17,860 bases of DNA from an uncultured Solirubrobacterales bacterium (GTDB lineage: Bacteria > Actinomycetota > Thermoleophilia > Solirubrobacterales > Solirubrobacteraceae). The notes beneath the pieces were generated by a model. That model did not search any database. It had not been told where the DNA came from and saw only the letters and a program-made list of their open reading frames with translations. This document shows positions 15,751 through 17,860 of the stretch, piece after piece. The first letter of the stretch is position 1; each line of letters opens with the position of its first letter. The stretch is from the NCBI GenBank assembly GCA_903959665.1, contig CAJBXY010000109.1:1-17860 (forward strand), read 5' to 3'. A program made the position numbers and the translations under genes.

Positions 15751-16887
15751 TCAGTTGAGGATGTCGAGCCGCTTCATCAAGGGAAGCGAATCGTATGGCT
15801 TGCCGCCCTTGTACCAGCCCGGCGCGGTCCAAAGTTCGATGTGCAGATGGCAGCCGCTGGCGCGGCCGCTGTCGCTTAGTCGGCCGAGCCGCTGGCCGGC
15901 GAAAACCTTTGTTCCAACCTTTGCCGGCGAGCGCTCCTGCATGTGCATGTAGGCGTAGGACTCACCGTTGGCGCGTCGGACGACGACGTAGTTACCGGCC
16001 GCTCCCTGAAAGGCGTTGAACTGCACGACGCCGCTGGTCCAAGCCGCCAGCGGGGTGCCGCAGGCGGCGAAGTGATCGCTGCCTTGGTGGCCGCGGCCGC
16101 CGCCGAACATCTGCGTCGGCGTGCTCGAGAGCTTGTGCGCACCGCGGATTGGAAAGAAGCCTTCGGCCAGTTCAAACTGGGTGTCGCTGCCGGCTTTGAT
16201 CTTCGCGCTGGCACTAGCCGGCTCGTTGAGCCGCAGCACGTAGGTGCCGCTCTTCGCCGGCTCGTCGCCGATGAAACCGTTCCAATCGACGGCGCCCTCA
16301 CCGGATTTGACTAGCGGCCACTTGCGCACGACCTTGCCGGTCGTGCCGCTAACAGCCTCAACCCGCGCTCCGGCCGCCGCGCTGCTGGCCACGTGGTAGC
16401 TGAAGTGGGCCTCGCGCTTACCACCGGCAATCAGCTTCTTTGAATCGCTGGCTTCATCGGTTGCCGGTAGGCCGGCGACGATCCGAACCAGCTCTGGCGA
16501 AGTGGCAGGCGTGCCGATCGAGCCGCTTATCCGAACCGCCCCGCTCTTCGCGCGGGCGGGAACGGTGACGGCGATCTCCTCCGGCTGAGCGGCGCGAGCC
16601 GAGAGCTTCACAACAACGTTGTCGCGGCTGCCGCTGGAACCAACAAAGGTCACCTGCTCTGCGCTTTGAAGGTTGCTGCCCTCGATAGTCATCTGTTGGC
16701 CGGCGGCGCAGCTGCTGGCGGGCTGGAGCGGGCAGGCGATCGCGGTGATCACCGGCTGGCCCGGAACCTCGGCGCCGCCTGGGCCGTTTGCCGCAATCGC
16801 AACCGGGGCGCCGAATGCGAGCAGCGCTACGAAGGCCGGGAGGGCTCTGCGAAGCAGGGGGGAAGTAGATCGTTTTAGAACTGGCAC
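15751..16887 (-). CDS. secreted M23 (LytM-type) peptidase with TIG and FlgD-Ig-like domains
   Basis: Predicted exported peptidoglycan endopeptidase. The 378-residue protein has a signal peptide (about 1-33), an IPT/TIG-like domain (about 45-135; VITAIACPL, MTIEGSNLQSAEQVTFVG), a FlgD-Ig-like domain (about 155-221; VDWNGFIGDEPAKSGTYVLRL-type ending) and a C-terminal M23 domain. Metal and catalytic residues are complete: H267 and D271 (HQGSD), H315 (YMHM), and H347/H349 (HLHIE). C51/C60 and C276/C346 could form disulfides. GTG 16887 follows the riboswitch-like leader by about 22 nt; no strong SD is present. The leader implies control by cyclic di-AMP, a known regulator of wall hydrolase genes in Actinobacteria. 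It ends 19 nt from tRNA-Leu, converging on it. Confidence 0.93.
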   Translation of the reverse strand: MPVLKRSTSPLLRRALPAFVALLAFGAPVAIAANGPGGAEVPGQPVITAIACPLQPASSCAAGQQMTIEGSNLQSAEQVTFVGSSGSRDNVVVKLSARAAQPEEIAVTVPARAKSGAVRISGSIGTPATSPELVRIVAGLPATDEASDSKKLIAGGKREAHFSYHVASSAAAGARVEAVSGTTGKVVRKWPLVKSGEGAVDWNGFIGDEPAKSGTYVLRLNEPASASAKIKAGSDTQFELAEGFFPIRGAHKLSSTPTQMFGGGRGHQGSDHFAACGTPLAAWTSGVVQFNAFQGAAGNYVVVRRANGESYAYMHMQERSPAKVGTKVFAGQRLGRLSDSGRASGCHLHIELWTAPGWYKGGKPYDSLPLMKRLDILN

Positions 16888-16909
16888 GAACCGCTGACCA
16901 CTCTTATCT

Positions 16910-17026
16910 GTGCCTACGAGGTGAGCTGACGGGCGCGCGCTTTAAGAGTCTGCGCGGCGCTCCGAACTGCGAGCGCTTAGCCCCAACAACCTGGTTCCCC
17001 CGCTCGCGGCCACGCTGGGCGGCCAC
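16910..17026 (-). ncRNA. c-di-AMP riboswitch (ydaO/yuaA class) in the M23 gene leader
   Basis: Read on the minus strand, the leader has the two hallmark blocks of the ydaO class in the right order. GGGGGAACC (16993-17001) is followed by CCA...TTGGGGC with AA next to it, resembling the consensus GGGGGAACC...TTGGGGTGAA. Near the 3' end CCCGTCAGCTCACCTCG (16917-16933) then GTAGGC resembles the consensus CCCGUCAGCUAACCUCGUAGGC, with one A-to-C difference in the middle. P1 ends are tentative: GGCAC (16910-16914) can pair with GTGGCC near 17021-17026 with a bulge. In this family c-di-AMP binding usually lowers expression, often of wall hydrolases, potassium transporters or osmolyte genes. Only about 22 nt separate the aptamer from the GTG, and no terminator hairpin is seen, so control may be at translation. 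Confidence 0.85.
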
Positions 17027-17052
17027 GACTCGGCTGGTCTCTAACTCGGGAG

Positions 17053-17058
17053 AGGTTA
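17053..17058 (-). promoter_or_regulatory. possible -10 box (TAACCT) for the riboswitch-M23 transcript
   Basis: TAACCT on the minus strand lies about 27 nt upstream of the aptamer, which would give a leader of about 160 nt including the whole riboswitch. No convincing -35 is seen. Confidence 0.3.
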
Positions 17059-17113
17059 GCGATCCGAGCTGTCGGAGGCGCAGGTGGGGCGTCAGCGCCC
17101 TCAGCTGCGCCGC

Positions 17114-17119
17114 TAGGGT
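17114..17119 (+). promoter_or_regulatory. -10 box (TAGGGT) of the IlvG-like gene
   Basis: TAGGGT ends 6 nt before ATG 17126 with no SD. The same hexamer precedes the gene at 8984 on the minus strand. Confidence 0.5.
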
Positions 17120-17125
17120 TGCGCG

Positions 17126-17860
17126 ATGGAAACTGAAGCTGGCTCGACGACAATGATTCACGGCGGGCGCCTCGTAGCTCGGCGGCTAAAGCAGTACGGA
17201 GTTTCGAAACTGTTCACGCTCTCCGGCGGCCATCTCTTCTCGATCTATGACGGCTGCCGCGACGAGGGGATCGAAATCGTCGACACCCGCCACGAGCAGG
17301 CCGCGACCTTTGCCGCTGAGGGCTGGGCAAAGGTGACGCGCCAGCCGGGCGTTGCTGCGCTCACCGCCGGCCCTGGCGTCACCAACGGCCTAAGCGCGAT
17401 CGGCTCGGCGCTACAGAACCAATCCCCGATCATGGTGCTCGGCGGCCGCGCGCCGGCGCTGCGCTGGGGGATGGGCTCGCTGCAGGAGATCGACCACATC
17501 CCATTCGTTGCGCCGCTGACGAAGTTCGCCGCCACGGCCGAGAGCCCAGAGGCGATCCCCGGGCTTATCGACGAAGCTCTCACGACGGCGCTGGCGCCAC
17601 ACTCCGGCCCAACCTTCATCGACTTTCCGCTCGACGTCGTCTTCTCCGAGGGCGAAGAGTCGCCGCCCGCGCAGCCGCTTCCCGACCCCGAGGCAGAGCC
17701 TGCCGCGACAAGTGGAATCGACGAAGCGATCGCGCTGCTCGCCGCGGCCGAGCGCCCGGTGATCATGGCCGGCACCAACCTTTGGTGGGGGCATGGCGAG
17801 AAGGCGCTGCTGGAACTCGTCAACGAACGGCGGATCCCAGTCTTCCTCAACGGCCTGGCG
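17126..17860 (+). CDS. thiamine-diphosphate enzyme, IlvG/acetolactate synthase-like, N-terminal part
   Basis: The frame runs open to the window edge (245 codons). It covers the N-terminal pyrimidine-binding domain of the ThDP family and the beginning of the central domain. The catalytic Glu is at 57-58 in TRHEQAA. Other blocks are LFTLSGGHLFSIYDGC, AAEGWAKVTRQPGVAALTAGPGVTNG, NQSPIMVLGGRAPALRWGMGSLQEIDHIPFV and PTFIDFPLDVVF. These closely recall mycobacterial IlvG (Rv1820) and related 2-hydroxyacyl-CoA lyase-like proteins rather than the main IlvB. Acetolactate synthesis in branched-chain amino acid biosynthesis is therefore one possible role, and C-C lyase activity another. ATG 17126 is set by TAGGGT 6 nt upstream. 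The C-terminal ThDP-binding half is outside the window. Confidence 0.9.
   Translation, partial: METEAGSTTMIHGGRLVARRLKQYGVSKLFTLSGGHLFSIYDGCRDEGIEIVDTRHEQAATFAAEGWAKVTRQPGVAALTAGPGVTNGLSAIGSALQNQSPIMVLGGRAPALRWGMGSLQEIDHIPFVAPLTKFAATAESPEAIPGLIDEALTTALAPHSGPTFIDFPLDVVFSEGEESPPAQPLPDPEAEPAATSGIDEAIALLAAAERPVIMAGTNLWWGHGEKALLELVNERRIPVFLNGLA

Noticed and set aside
16888..17125. Short frames in the intergenic region before the M23 and IlvG-like genes
   Set aside because: They cover the riboswitch-like leader, show no domain, and are explained better by RNA structure conservation.

Overview
The window looks like chromosomal core sequence from a high-GC actinobacterium, most likely of the class Thermoleophilia (Solirubrobacterales-like). 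Supporting signs are the conserved gene order rplY-pth-mfd-(PpiC lipoprotein)-mazG-eno-ftsB/divIC, a csrA gene (rare in mainstream Actinobacteria), many SD-less gene starts preceded by a -10 box, and several small proteins of unknown function. The class-level assignment is inference; the actinobacterial character is better supported. I see no insertion sequence, prophage, CRISPR array or pseudogene.

Layout. Positions 1-8392 (+) hold a housekeeping run: the C-terminus of ribosomal protein L25, peptidyl-tRNA hydrolase, the transcription-repair coupling factor Mfd, a secreted PpiC/SurA-like foldase lipoprotein, the house-cleaning NTP pyrophosphohydrolase MazG, enolase, an FtsB/DivIC divisome protein and a small unknown protein. 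Positions 8406-9558 hold an unknown protein with an Arg/Gly tract (-), csrA (+) and a small membrane protein (-). A nuclease lipoprotein and an FbaB-type class I aldolase follow on the minus strand (9570-11286). Positions 11390-14120 (+) carry a zinc-ribbon protein with a degenerate rhomboid domain, a small unknown protein, a UPF0173 metallo-hydrolase translationally coupled to a stand-alone RAM-domain protein, and a single-pass membrane protein. An unusual sigma factor (-) and tRNA-Leu(UAA) (+) diverge at 15620/15646. A secreted M23 peptidase (-) follows a leader that I read as a c-di-AMP (ydaO-type) riboswitch. The window ends inside an IlvG-like thiamine-diphosphate enzyme (+).

Most interesting points. 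(1) An unannotated c-di-AMP riboswitch lies in front of a cell-wall hydrolase gene (16910-17026, minus). (2) Ten SD-less genes all have a TANNNT box 6-10 nt before the start codon, consistent with pervasive leaderless transcription; an eleventh has both signals. (3) The sigma-factor and tRNA-Leu genes appear to have -10 boxes on opposite strands that share two base pairs. (4) The sigma factor is fused to an anti-sigma-like zinc motif, hydrophobic segments and a repeat-built Pro-rich tail. (5) The rhomboid-like protein lacks the catalytic Ser and His and carries a zinc ribbon. No gap exceeds 300 bases; the longest, 16888-17125, is filled mainly by the riboswitch.
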